The notes: generated by a model not told the origin, from the sequence alone. Shown: positions 26,417 through 34,737, numbered from the stretch's first letter. The stretch: DNA of 64,000 nt from Abiotrophia defectiva_A (GCA_963546405.1 CAUUNL010000001.1:1-64000), one strand, 5' to 3'. Program-made: numbers and translations.

Positions 26417-27208
26417 ATGTTTGCGCAAGATTTGGATGCCCTGATTCGTCATCTTGGGGCTAGCCCTGAGCCGGGGACTGATGAAGAAAAGTTCCGGCAA
26501 TATCGTGGCTTAGTCAATCAACGCTTGCCTTATCCAGTTAGTCAGGACTACCTCGATTTGGAAAGTCGTTTCTTGGCAGCCTGGCGCCAGCAAGAACCTA
26601 TCTATCATTTGGCAGATTGCCAGAAGACAGGGCATCCCTCACTTTATCTCTGGCAGGGCGATATCACCCGTTTAGCGGTAGATGCTATTGTGAATGCAGC
26701 TAATTCGGCCATGCTAGGTTGCTTTGAACCTAACCATTATTGCATTGATAACCAAATTCATACCTTTGCCGGCGTTGGTTTGCGCTTGGCCTGTGCTGAT
26801 TTGAAAAAAGCCCGGGGTGGTAAGCGGCTGCCTGTCGGTCAAGCTCTCATGACATCCGGCTTTAATTTACCAGCCAAGCAGGTCATTCATACGGTAGGGC
26901 CACGCATTCATCATTTGCCGGTATCGCCCATGATGCAGGACCTACTCAAAAAGGCTTATCGAGCTTGCTTGGCTTGCGCCGACCAAGCGGGTTTGGCGAC
27001 AATCGCTTTCTGCTGTATTTCGACTGGTGAATTTTCCTATCCTATTGAAGAGGCGACGCCGATTGCCATTGAGACTGTCTCCGCTTATCTAGCGGAGACA
27101 GGTTCCAAGCTCAAGGTCATCTTCAATGTCTGGACAGATAGCCAGTACCAACTCTATCATGACTTACTTAATTCTAAGGAGGCTTCCCATGTGGCAAGCA
27201 CTAACTAA
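26417..27208 (+). CDS. Zinc-type macrodomain ADP-ribosyl hydrolase
   Basis: A 263-residue protein with an N-terminal helical part (1-75) and a macrodomain (about 76-255). The ADP-ribose block VDAIVNAANSAMLGCF is followed by EPNHYCIDNQIH, giving Cys102, Cys109 and nearby histidines of the zinc-containing macrodomain class. The second loop block GEFSYPIEEA is also present. It reverses SirTM-catalysed ADP-ribosylation of the GcvH-like protein in studied systems. Its last 20 bases overlap the sirTM start. Confidence 0.9.
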   Translation: MFAQDLDALIRHLGASPEPGTDEEKFRQYRGLVNQRLPYPVSQDYLDLESRFLAAWRQQEPIYHLADCQKTGHPSLYLWQGDITRLAVDAIVNAANSAMLGCFEPNHYCIDNQIHTFAGVGLRLACADLKKARGGKRLPVGQALMTSGFNLPAKQVIHTVGPRIHHLPVSPMMQDLLKKAYRACLACADQAGLATIAFCCISTGEFSYPIEEATPIAIETVSAYLAETGSKLKVIFNVWTDSQYQLYHDLLNSKEASHVASTN

Positions 27209-28064
27209 AACCTATCCCAATCAAGCCCAACAACTCTTGGCACTGCTTAAGGAAGCTCAGGCCGTAGTCGTAGGGATTGGGGCTGGCATGTCAGCCGCGG
27301 ATGGTTTTACCTATATTGGCCCACGTTTCCAAGAGGCTTTTCCTGACTTTATTGAAAAGTATGGCTTCCTCGATATGTTGCAGGCCAGTCTCTTTGACTT
27401 TCCAAGCTGGTCGGAATATTGGGCCTTCCAAAGTCGCTTTGTCTGCCTCAACTACTTGGATCAGCCCATGGGTCCATCTTACTTGGCTCTCAAAGACTTA
27501 CTCAAGGACAAGGACTATCATATCATTACGACCAATGCCGATAATGCCTTCTGGGTAGCTGATTATGATCCTAACAAGGTCTTCCATATCCAGGGAGAGT
27601 ATGGCCTGATGCAGTGCAGTCGCCATTGCCATGCTCAAACTTATCGGGATGATGCGCTGATCCGCCATCTGGCTCAGCACCAAGTCCAAGGCCAGGTGGC
27701 CTATGAAGACATTCCCCTCTGTCCTAAGTGCGGGGCACCGCTAGAAATCAACAAGCGAAATGCTGAAAAGGGCATGGTGGAAGATGGAGACTTTATGGCC
27801 CAATTGGGTCGCTACAAGGATTTCTTGGCTAGCCATGAAGGGGACAAGGTCCTCTATCTTGAAATCGGGGTAGGTTTTACCACACCACAATTTATTAAGC
27901 AACCTTTCCACCAAGCGGTGATGGCCAATCCGAATGCCATCTTGGTAGCCTTAAATCAAAAACAATATCGCATGCCACGCGCCATTCAAGACCGGACGGT
28001 CTGGCTGTCTCAAGACAGTAAAGACCTCTTGTTGGCCTGTGCGGCTGCAGCTAATCAAGCTTAG
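27189..28064 (+). CDS. sirTM: SirTM class M sirtuin, protein ADP-ribosyltransferase
   Basis: A 291-residue sirtuin of the ADP-ribosylating macrodomain-linked class. The NAD loop is GIGAGMSAADGF (29-40), followed by TTNADNAFW (114-122). The usual catalytic His region reads HIQGEYG, with Gln at the His position, as expected for transferase rather than deacetylase members. Four zinc cysteines are seen (Cys143, Cys147, Cys178, Cys181). Start 27189 is supported by AAGGAGG six bases upstream; the open frame extends 63 bases further but that part is inside the macrodomain gene and has no ribosome site. Confidence 0.92.
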   Translation: MWQALTKTYPNQAQQLLALLKEAQAVVVGIGAGMSAADGFTYIGPRFQEAFPDFIEKYGFLDMLQASLFDFPSWSEYWAFQSRFVCLNYLDQPMGPSYLALKDLLKDKDYHIITTNADNAFWVADYDPNKVFHIQGEYGLMQCSRHCHAQTYRDDALIRHLAQHQVQGQVAYEDIPLCPKCGAPLEINKRNAEKGMVEDGDFMAQLGRYKDFLASHEGDKVLYLEIGVGFTTPQFIKQPFHQAVMANPNAILVALNQKQYRMPRAIQDRTVWLSQDSKDLLLACAAAANQA

Positions 28065-28073
28065 GAGGATAAC

Positions 28074-29096
28074 ATGTATCTAATTGAACCTATTCGCAAT
28101 GGCCAATATCTGCCTGATGGGGCCTTAACGCTGGCTATGCAAGTCTATGTTCTCAATCATTTAGACCTAGATGAGACCATACTTTTCCCCTATTACTGTA
28201 AGCCTAAGGTGGAAATCGGTCGCTTCCAGAACGCAGAAGTGGAAGTCAACCATGACTATCTTAAGGAACATGGTATTCAGTTAGTCCGTCGTGATACGGG
28301 CGGTGGGGCGGTTTACTGCGATCAGGGGGCCGTCAATGTCTGCTATATTATGCCAGGCGATACCAATATCTATGGCAACTATCAACGTTTCTACGCACCC
28401 GTTGTCAAACTCTTGCATGATATGGGGGCAAGTGAGGTCGAACAAAGTGGCCGTAATGACCTGACGGCGCTTGGTAAGAAGGTATCAGGTGCCGCCATGA
28501 CCATGGTGGGTGGCAAGATTTATGGCGGACATTCCCTCCTATTAGATGTCGATTATGAAGCCATGGTGGAAGTGCTCAATCCTAACCGTAAGAAAATTGA
28601 TTCTAAGGGCATTAAGTCGGTGCGCAGCCGGGTGATGGGCTTGCGTCAACTCTTGGATGAGCCCTATCGTCATATGACCATTGATCAGTTTAAGGATGAG
28701 GTTATTTGCCGTCTAATGGGGATTGACTCCATTGAGCAAGCCAAACGCTATCAGCTGACTGAAGAAGATTGGGAAGCTATTGAAGCCTTGGCGGATTCTA
28801 AGTATCGCAACTGGGAATGGAACTATGGCAATTCGCCACGCTATAGCTATAATCGCGACGCTCATCTGGGAATTGGGACTGTAGAGTTCAGCCTAGAAGT
28901 TGAGGCTGGTCGCATTAGCAAATGCCGTATCTATGGTGATTTCTTCGGTAAAGGGGCCATCCAAGATATTGAAGAAGCCTTGCTAGGCACACCTGTTACT
29001 AAGCAAGATTTATTAGCAGTCCTGTCCAAACAGGACTTGGCTCATTATTTTGGGCCAGTCACCGCCCAAGAACTGGTGGACTTAATCCTATCCTAA
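28074..29096 (+). CDS. lplA: Lipoate-protein ligase LplA2 of the SirTM module
   Basis: A 340-residue lipoate ligase. The visible blocks are VEIGRFQNAEVEVNHDYL, the RRDTGGGAVY lipoyl-AMP loop (about 75-84), KKVSGAAMTMVGGKIYGGHSLLL with the catalytic lysine region, and a C-terminal accessory domain. It attaches lipoate to the GcvH-like carrier in the same operon. It starts ten bases after sirTM behind AGGAGG and is followed by a terminator. Confidence 0.92.
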   Translation: MYLIEPIRNGQYLPDGALTLAMQVYVLNHLDLDETILFPYYCKPKVEIGRFQNAEVEVNHDYLKEHGIQLVRRDTGGGAVYCDQGAVNVCYIMPGDTNIYGNYQRFYAPVVKLLHDMGASEVEQSGRNDLTALGKKVSGAAMTMVGGKIYGGHSLLLDVDYEAMVEVLNPNRKKIDSKGIKSVRSRVMGLRQLLDEPYRHMTIDQFKDEVICRLMGIDSIEQAKRYQLTEEDWEAIEALADSKYRNWEWNYGNSPRYSYNRDAHLGIGTVEFSLEVEAGRISKCRIYGDFFGKGAIQDIEEALLGTPVTKQDLLAVLSKQDLAHYFGPVTAQELVDLILS

Positions 29097-29102
29097 CATT
29101 TC

Positions 29103-29135
29103 GGCTCCTGTCCTTTGAAAGGGCGGGGCTTTTTA
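29103..29135 (+). terminator. Terminator of the SirTM operon
   Basis: A GC-rich imperfect stem around a TTTGAAA loop region is followed by five T. Confidence 0.75.
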
Positions 29136-29337
29136 TTACGCCGCTTGAAAAATTTTCGCCATTAATTTTTTGGTGGGTGTCTCAAATGCAGTGGCCAAAA
29201 CTAATATCACTGCTAACAAGAAACCGATATAATTAGTTAGCCATGAAAAGCGCCTATCACCATAGATAAACATAAGTTTGAAAGCTAAAAGCCCCTAAAC
29301 CTAAAATCGCAAGAAAAATTTTTGCAAACCTAAACAT
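29136..29337 (-). pseudogene. Frameshifted small two-TM membrane protein gene
   Basis: On the reverse strand an ATG at 29337 opens a frame that stops after 26 codons. A second frame then runs to the stop at 29136-29138. Removing one base from the GGGG run (29292-29295, read as CCCC on the plus strand) joins both into one 66-residue protein with two hydrophobic helices (around 5-22 and 38-55), a charged YGDRR turn between them and a basic tail. This is good evidence for a real or recently broken small membrane gene. No clear ribosome site precedes the ATG, and the start lies inside the psa operator. A sequencing error in the G run is the alternative. Confidence 0.5.
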
Positions 29338-29352
29338 TTTAGGTTGACCTAA
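29294..29352 (+). promoter_or_regulatory. DtxR/MntR-type operator of psaBCA
   Basis: ACCTAA half-sites occur at 29299-29304, 29328-29333 and 29347-29352, and an inverted TTAGGT at 29339-29344. The last two form TTAGGT-TG-ACCTAA, and AACCTAAA (29327-29334) with TTTAGGTT (29338-29345) forms a second perfect inverted repeat. The core covers the -35 box. TTAGGT/ACCTAA hexamers are the hallmark of DtxR, SirR and related metal-dependent repressors. Confidence 0.65.
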
Positions 29353-29372
29353 TCTTTTCTCTGTTGTACAAT
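29344..29372 (+). promoter_or_regulatory. Promoter of psaBCA
   Basis: TTGACC (29344-29349), a 17-base spacer and TACAAT (29367-29372). The -35 is embedded in the operator, which suits repression by a metal-loaded regulator. Confidence 0.6.
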
Positions 29373-29403
29373 ATAATTAGCGGTAAGAGAGGAGATGATT
29401 CAT

Positions 29404-30135
29404 GTGATTAAGACACAGGATCTAACGGTCAGTTATGACAATCAAGTGGTCGCTTTAGAAGGGGTAAACCTGGAATTAACAGGTCCGACCATTACCGGCA
29501 TTATTGGGCCCAACGGTGCTGGTAAATCTACTTTTGTCAAAGCAATCTTGAATATGGTAGACCATGACGGCCAGATTTTTCTGGACGGGGTGCCTGCCAC
29601 GAAGATGCTGAAGAAAGTAGCTTATGTCGGCCAAAAGAGCGACATTGATTTCAACTTTCCAATTAAGGTCAAAGAATGTGTCTCCTTAGGCACGTATAGT
29701 AATCTCGGTATTTTCCGCAAGGTAAGTAAGAAAGAATGGAATAAAGTTGAAAAAGCGCTCGCCCAAGTTGGCTTGAGTGACTTCGCTAACCGACAAATCT
29801 CAGCCCTCTCGGGTGGTCAGTTCCAACGGGTTTTAATGGCGCGTTGCCTAGTTCAAGAAGCAGATTACATCTTCTTGGACGAGCCCTTTACTGGGATTGA
29901 TTCGGTCAGTGAAGAGATTATTATGAAGATCTTGAAGGACCTCAAGAACCAAGGCAAGACCGTCTTGATTGTCCATCATGATTTGCATAAGGTACGGCGT
30001 TACTTCGATCAGTTGATTATCATCAATAAGCAACTGATTGCTGTAGGACCTACTGAGCAGGTATTTAATGACCAAAATATGAAGGCCGCCTATGGCGACA
30101 GCGTCTATTTTGGTGCGGGAGGTGACCTAGTATGA
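29404..30135 (+). CDS. psaB: Manganese ABC transporter ATPase
   Basis: Cytoplasmic ATPase of a metal-uptake ABC transporter. Walker A is IIGPNGAGKST, the signature LSGGQFQRVLMARC, Walker B DYIFLDEPFTGID and the switch histidine VHHDLH. I set the start at GTG 29404, nine bases after AGAGGAG. An ATG at 29395 is in frame but lies directly against the ribosome site. The stop overlaps the permease start by four bases. Family members import manganese or zinc; the binding protein downstream favours manganese. Confidence 0.9.
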   Translation: MIKTQDLTVSYDNQVVALEGVNLELTGPTITGIIGPNGAGKSTFVKAILNMVDHDGQIFLDGVPATKMLKKVAYVGQKSDIDFNFPIKVKECVSLGTYSNLGIFRKVSKKEWNKVEKALAQVGLSDFANRQISALSGGQFQRVLMARCLVQEADYIFLDEPFTGIDSVSEEIIMKILKDLKNQGKTVLIVHHDLHKVRRYFDQLIIINKQLIAVGPTEQVFNDQNMKAAYGDSVYFGAGGDLV

Positions 30136-30980
30136 CCTTGATTCATGACTTTATTGAGAATGTGACAACCCTGCATTATATGCAGAATGCGCTAGTCACC
30201 GCCATTGTCATTGGGATTGTCTCAGGGGCTGTAGGGTGTTTTATCATCTTAAGAGGGATGTCCCTGATGGGGGATGCTATCTCTCACGCGGTATTACCAG
30301 GGGTCGCCTTGTCCTTCATCTTGGGGATTAATTTCTTCGTTGGGGCCATTGTCTTTGGGCTTTTTGCCTCCATGATTATTACCTTCATTCGAGGAAATTC
30401 AATTATCAAGGGGGACACAGCGATTGGGATTACCTTCTCCTCCTTCTTGGCCTTGGGGGTCATCCTGATTGGCTTGGCCCGGAGTTCAACAGACCTCTTC
30501 CATATTCTCTTCGGGAATATCTTAGCGGTTCAAGATTCTGACAAGTGGATTACCATTTGGGTTTCCGTAGCGGTGCTGATCGTCATCATCCTCTTCTTCA
30601 AGGAGTTGCTGATTACGTCCTTCGACCCGCAAATGGCTAAAGCCATGGGTATGAAGGTTAACTTCTACCACTACCTCTTAATGATTCTCTTGACCTTAGT
30701 GTCTGTAACGGCCATGCAAAGTGTCGGAACCATCCTGATTGTGGCCATGCTTATTACACCTGCTGCCACCGCCTATCTCTACGTCAATAGCCTTAAGTCT
30801 ATGATTCTCCTCTCATCGACTTTGGGGGCTGTGACTTCAGTATTAGGTCTCTTCCTCGGGACTAGCTTCAACGTGGCGGCCGGCTCCAGCATTGTACTCA
30901 CCTCAGCTGTGATTTTCGCGATTAGCTTCTTCATCTCTCCAAAACAACAATTCTTTAGAAAGCGGGTTTTACGCAAATGA
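30132..30980 (+). CDS. psaC: Manganese ABC transporter permease
   Basis: Membrane subunit of the metal importer (ABC-3 family), 282 residues with about eight helices. It contains the family block GMSLMGDAISHAVLPGVAL near residues 40-58, and MQSVGTILIVAMLITPAATAY further on. Both ends overlap neighbours by four bases (ATGA), so the three genes are translationally coupled. Confidence 0.92.
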   Translation: MTLIHDFIENVTTLHYMQNALVTAIVIGIVSGAVGCFIILRGMSLMGDAISHAVLPGVALSFILGINFFVGAIVFGLFASMIITFIRGNSIIKGDTAIGITFSSFLALGVILIGLARSSTDLFHILFGNILAVQDSDKWITIWVSVAVLIVIILFFKELLITSFDPQMAKAMGMKVNFYHYLLMILLTLVSVTAMQSVGTILIVAMLITPAATAYLYVNSLKSMILLSSTLGAVTSVLGLFLGTSFNVAAGSSIVLTSAVIFAISFFISPKQQFFRKRVLRK

Positions 30981-31894
30981 AACACAAGCTAATGAAATTA
31001 GTGGCACTCTTAACGGTATTGTTTTGTTTGGTACCAAGCGTGAGCGCCCAAGATAAAAAACTCAAAGTTGTCGCAACCAACTCCATTATCGCCGATATAA
31101 CCAAGAACATCGCAGGTGATAAAATCGATCTTCACTCCATCGTTCCGGTAGGTCAAGACCCTCATGAATATGAACCACTACCTGACGATATTAAGAAGAC
31201 TACCCAAGCTGATTTAATTTTCTACAACGGCATTAACTTGGAAACTGGGGGCAATGCTTGGTTCACTAAATTGGTTCAAAACGCCAAACGAGTGGAAAAC
31301 AAAGACTACTTCGCAGTCAGCGAAGGCGTAGAAGTCATTCACTTGGAAGGTGAGGGCGAGACCGGTAAGGAAGACCCTCATGCTTGGTTGAACTTGGAAA
31401 ATGGGGTAATTTACGCTAAAAACATTGCTAAACACCTGATTGAAAAAGATCCAAGCAACAAGGACTTCTACCAAAAGAACTTGGATGACTATGTTGCCAA
31501 GTTAGAAGCTTTGGACAAGGAAGCTAAAACTAAGTTTGATGCTATTCCGGAAGAGAAGAAAATGATTGTCACTAGCGAAGGCTGCTTTAAGTACTTCTCT
31601 AAAGCCTACAATGTACCATCAGCTTACATCTGGGAAATTAACACCGAAGAAGAAGGCACACCTGACCAAATTCGTGATTTGGTTAAGAAGCTCAAAGGTT
31701 CTAAGGTATCAGCTCTCTTCGTAGAATCAAGTGTGGATGACCGTCCAATGAAGACCATCTCTAGCGAGACCGGTATTCCAATCTACGCTAAAATCTTCAC
31801 TGACTCTATTGCTGAAGAAGGCCAAGATGGCGACAGCTACTACTCTATGATGAAGTATAACTTAGATAAGATCTCAGAAGGTTTAGCTAAGTAA
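30977..31894 (+). CDS. psaA: Manganese-binding protein, PsaA/MtsA-like, without lipobox
   Basis: Extracytoplasmic metal receptor of the cluster A-I family, 305 residues. Ligand blocks match the manganese site of PsaA: DPHEYEP (His), DPHAWLN (His), TSEGCFKYF (Glu) and IFTDSIAEEG (Asp). From memory, long blocks such as INTEEEGTPDQI and SYYSMMKYNLDKI are nearly those of pneumococcal PsaA. The N-terminus differs: it is a Sec signal peptide ending at SVSAQD, and its only cysteine (LTVLFC) has Leu-Phe at -2/-1, so no lipobox is formed. How the protein stays at the cell is open. A 14-base-stem terminator follows. Confidence 0.92.
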   Translation: MKHKLMKLVALLTVLFCLVPSVSAQDKKLKVVATNSIIADITKNIAGDKIDLHSIVPVGQDPHEYEPLPDDIKKTTQADLIFYNGINLETGGNAWFTKLVQNAKRVENKDYFAVSEGVEVIHLEGEGETGKEDPHAWLNLENGVIYAKNIAKHLIEKDPSNKDFYQKNLDDYVAKLEALDKEAKTKFDAIPEEKKMIVTSEGCFKYFSKAYNVPSAYIWEINTEEEGTPDQIRDLVKKLKGSKVSALFVESSVDDRPMKTISSETGIPIYAKIFTDSIAEEGQDGDSYYSMMKYNLDKISEGLAK

Positions 31895-31905
31895 ACAAAA
31901 TTTTC

Positions 31906-31945
31906 GCATCTGTAAAGTAAAAATACTTTACAGATGCTTTTTTAT
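31906..31945 (+). terminator. Terminator of psaBCA
   Basis: A perfect 14-base stem (31906-31919 with 31924-31937) and four-base loop are followed by seven T. Confidence 0.93.
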
Positions 31946-31989
31946 ATGTTAGACTAGGTTCTGTAATCAATTGAGGAGGTGAAATTAAC

Positions 31990-32253
31990 ATGGCAGTTAA
32001 AATTCGTTTGAAACGTATGGGTTCTAAGAAAGCACCTTTCTACCGTATCGTTGTTGCTGACTCACGTTCTCCACGTGATGGTCGTATCATCGAGAAAATC
32101 GGGCACTACAACCCATTAACTAACCCAGCTACTTTAGAAGTTGAAGAAGAACTCGCATTGAAATGGTTATCAAATGGTGCGCAACCATCTGACACCGTGC
32201 GTAACCTCTTGTCTTCAAAAGGCATCATGAAGAAATTCCACGAAAGCAAATAG
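31990..32253 (+). CDS. rpsP: 30S ribosomal protein S16
   Basis: An 87-residue small-subunit protein. The N-terminal block MAVKIRLKRMGSKKAPFYR is diagnostic, followed by VVADSRSPRDGRIIEKIGHY. It starts behind GAGGAGGTGAAATTAAC. It is followed 35 bases later by khpA, the normal pairing; no clear promoter hexamers were found between the psa terminator and the start. Confidence 0.97.
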   Translation: MAVKIRLKRMGSKKAPFYRIVVADSRSPRDGRIIEKIGHYNPLTNPATLEVEEELALKWLSNGAQPSDTVRNLLSSKGIMKKFHESK

Positions 32254-32288
32254 TCTCGAGCAGTGTTCTAGATAAAGGATGATGAGAT

Positions 32289-32552
32289 ATGGTAAATATT
32301 GAAGCATTAATTACTGCAATCGTGAAGCCGCTCTTGGACCACCCAGAAGATTTTGGTGTGGAACAAGTAGAGACAGATGACTTCATGGAGTATCATTTGC
32401 ACTTGAATCCGCAAGATGTAGGGCGTGTGATTGGTAAGAAGGGCCGTGTAGCCCGCGCCATCCGAACTATCGTCTACAGCGTTAAGACTCGTGGTCGCAA
32501 GCGGTCACGCATTGTCATTGCTGACCATGCGGAAGAAAGTTCAGCAGAATAA
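32289..32552 (+). CDS. khpA: KhpA, KH-domain RNA-binding protein
   Basis: An 87-residue KH protein with the GRVIGKKGRVARAIR loop (GxxG at residues about 46-49). KhpA works with KhpB/EloR in control of cell division and elongation in streptococci and lactobacilli. In most relatives rimM-trmD-rplS follow closely; here a terminator and five paralogous membrane-protein genes intervene. Confidence 0.93.
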   Translation: MVNIEALITAIVKPLLDHPEDFGVEQVETDDFMEYHLHLNPQDVGRVIGKKGRVARAIRTIVYSVKTRGRKRSRIVIADHAEESSAE

Positions 32553-32557
32553 TCAAG

Positions 32558-32577
32558 CGCCCTTAGGGGCGTTTTTC
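32558..32577 (+). terminator. Terminator after khpA
   Basis: A short GC stem (CGCCC/GGGCG with TTAG loop) is followed by five T. The paralogue gene at 32600 lies just behind it and may depend on read-through. Confidence 0.75.
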
Positions 32578-32599
32578 TATATTCATTAGGAGGAAATCG

Positions 32600-33562
32600 G
32601 TGAAGAAAGAAGAAAGAAAAAAGCTTAAAGAAGTATATGGCTGGCGGACATGGGCCGGTAGTGGCCTCTTACTGTTCTTATTAATTTTTACGTTCTTTGC
32701 TTATCTGGCCCTCCTTGCGACCCAACCTCAAGCCCTTTTGGCAGGCCAGGAACCTTTCCCAGAAAGCTCGAGCAAGCATGTAGTGGTAGAAGCAGAGTCG
32801 ATCTTTCTCTTGGCTGAAGAGGATAATGTGGCCATCTACCTTGTCTCAGCCGCTAAGGTAAGAGATAAGCCTTACCTAGTCTTGGTCGCTAGCAAAGATG
32901 ATCCGGATGTCGCCGCTGCTCGCCTCAAGACCTATGGCGCGCTGCTCAATGAGCCTGCCAAGCTGATTGGGGAAGTGGATAAGAGTGACGCGGCCAAGAA
33001 ACTCTTAGATACGATGGCAGATAATAGTGAAACGGGTCTTCCATACCGTGATCAGCTATGGACGGAATATCTGGTTAACATGAAAGACTATCGTCAGTCA
33101 CAAAGGACCATCCATTGGTTAGCTTACGGTTTTACAGCAGCCAGTGTCTTGTGTATCTTATGGGGCTTGTTCAATCGCTACCGTCGACGTCAGTTCTATG
33201 GCCGTCTCTATGAACATTTCCCTGAACTCAAGGGCCAGCTTGACCACTTGCAAGTAGCCAGTGACTATGCAGATGACTATCGTGGCCTCTACCTCTACAA
33301 AGACAGTTTGATTTGCTTGGGGCTGCGTATGGCCGTTCTGCCTATCAACGAGCTAGTCGCTTTGACCTTGAATAAGGTAGTTTCGCAGGGCCGTTACGGG
33401 ACAAAGCAAGTTAACTACTTCTTCCGAGCACGAGATGTGGAGGGACAATTCCATACCTTTAGAGCCTATCATGGTCGCAAGAAAACTCTGGCGGAAGACT
33501 TGGAGACCTTCCTAGTTGTCATAGGGCAACGCTATCCTGAATTGCAAATCGCTTCTAAATAA
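32600..33562 (+). CDS. Two-TM membrane protein, paralogue family member P1
   Basis: I do not recognise this family. P1 (320 residues, GTG start behind AGGAGG) has a basic N-terminus, TM1 (about 18-41), an extracytoplasmic domain (about 42-168), TM2 (about 169-190) and a C-terminal cytoplasmic domain (about 195-320). Shared anchors are YLVSAAKV then VASKDDPDVA in the outer domain. In the inner domain they are RQFYGRLYEHFPELKGQL, YRGLYLYKDSLICLG and a final RYPEL. P1 lacks the VGxxHxxxYxxLK tail of P2, P3 and P5. It is the only member without a visible promoter of its own. Confidence 0.75.
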   Translation: MKKEERKKLKEVYGWRTWAGSGLLLFLLIFTFFAYLALLATQPQALLAGQEPFPESSSKHVVVEAESIFLLAEEDNVAIYLVSAAKVRDKPYLVLVASKDDPDVAAARLKTYGALLNEPAKLIGEVDKSDAAKKLLDTMADNSETGLPYRDQLWTEYLVNMKDYRQSQRTIHWLAYGFTAASVLCILWGLFNRYRRRQFYGRLYEHFPELKGQLDHLQVASDYADDYRGLYLYKDSLICLGLRMAVLPINELVALTLNKVVSQGRYGTKQVNYFFRARDVEGQFHTFRAYHGRKKTLAEDLETFLVVIGQRYPELQIASK

Positions 33563-33566
33563 GCTT

Positions 33567-33591
33567 AAGACGCCTTTGAGGCGTCTTTTTC
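33567..33591 (+). terminator. Terminator of P1
   Basis: An eight-base stem (33567-33574 with 33580-33587) is followed by a T run. Confidence 0.88.
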
Positions 33592-33686
33592 ATTTGGCGG
33601 GTCATATGTCTCAGAGCCTTTTAGCGAGCTCAGTGCTTTTGTTAAGGGAATCTTTCTTATTAAGTAAGAAATCGCTTGAAAATATC

Positions 33687-33715
33687 TGTACAAATCCATG
33701 AAAGGGGTTTATAAT
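33687..33715 (+). promoter_or_regulatory. Promoter of P2
   Basis: TGTACA (33687-33692), a 17-base spacer and a consensus TATAAT (33710-33715). Confidence 0.65.
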
Positions 33716-33747
33716 AGAGCTATACTTAAGGAGAAAGAAGGGTGTTT

Positions 33748-34722
33748 ATGAAGGAAAAGAACTTACGTGGCCTTTGGGCAACTGTTTTACTCACCGTTTT
33801 GTTTGGTGGATTTGCTATTTTAATGTGGTTTATAGGTGGGATTGCAAGTAGCCCTCAGTATGTTGTGGACCGGGGTGGCCTCTTCCCAAGTAATTTTGGC
33901 CAAAATGTAGCCATCAAAATGGAGGCTATCCAAGAAATTGGCGCCATTAAAGGTGATGATAAGGCCGGAATGTACTTAGTTCAATCCGGGGATAAACTTG
34001 TTGCCCTTATAGCGTCCAAGGATGATGCAGATATTAAAGCTGCCTTAGCCGCTCAGGAAAAAGGTGAATTAGCTAATAGTCCTGTCCTTGTAGCAGGGGA
34101 TAAGGCTGATAACTCAAGTGCCAAGGACAACATCTCTAAGATTCGTCAAAACCTTAAAGCAGAAGTTCAGTCGTCCTTAAATGGTTCCTATCTCATCGAT
34201 GTCCAAAAGCATAAATCAAATGCCCAAATGCTTATGTACGGTGCCTATGGCTTTGGTGCGATTACCTTGTTCTTCATCGGGCTCTTTGCCTTCAATGTTT
34301 CCCGCCGTAAGAAAGCCTATCGTGAGCTCTATGCCCAATTCCCAGAATTGGAAGGCAACTTGGATCTCTTGGTATCAGGTGGACAATATGCTGACAGCAA
34401 GCGTGGCCTCTATGTCTACAAGGACCACCTCATTGCTTTAGCTCAACGAAACACCATCGTGCCTGCCAAGGATGTCCTCTACCTGGTGGCTGTTAAACAA
34501 ACCATTCAACAGGGGATTGCTAGCCATGTCAACTACACGGTTGAAGCCTATGATAAGAACTTCAAGAAACATGTTCTCAGCACATTATTAGGTTCTAAGA
34601 AGACCTATGATGATGATGTCAATGCCTTTACTTACTTCGTAGATCAGCACTACCCTGAAATTCTAGTGGGTGCTGATCATGCACCAGAATACCAAGCATT
34701 GAAAAATGCTGCAGGTCTTTAA
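33748..34722 (+). CDS. Two-TM membrane protein, paralogue family member P2
   Basis: A 324-residue member with start MKEKNLRGLW, chosen by comparison with P3-P5, whose ribosome site AGAAGG lies at the same spacing; an in-frame GTG at 33742 is less likely. The outer domain includes GMYLVQSGDKLVALIASKDD and a GELANSPVLVAG segment. After TM2 come YRELYAQFPELEGNLD, RGLYVYKDHLIAL and a predicted run of beta strands, then a helix and YPEILVGADHAPEYQALK. The inner domain alternates short strands and ends in a helix, which is suggestive of a PH-like fold, by inference only. Own promoter and terminator. Confidence 0.78.
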   Translation: MKEKNLRGLWATVLLTVLFGGFAILMWFIGGIASSPQYVVDRGGLFPSNFGQNVAIKMEAIQEIGAIKGDDKAGMYLVQSGDKLVALIASKDDADIKAALAAQEKGELANSPVLVAGDKADNSSAKDNISKIRQNLKAEVQSSLNGSYLIDVQKHKSNAQMLMYGAYGFGAITLFFIGLFAFNVSRRKKAYRELYAQFPELEGNLDLLVSGGQYADSKRGLYVYKDHLIALAQRNTIVPAKDVLYLVAVKQTIQQGIASHVNYTVEAYDKNFKKHVLSTLLGSKKTYDDDVNAFTYFVDQHYPEILVGADHAPEYQALKNAAGL

Positions 34723-34737
34723 TAAGCCCTCACCGGG

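Noticed and set aside
27126..27188. N-terminal extension of SirTM
   Set aside because: It overlaps the macrodomain gene and has no ribosome site, while AAGGAGG stands before 27189.
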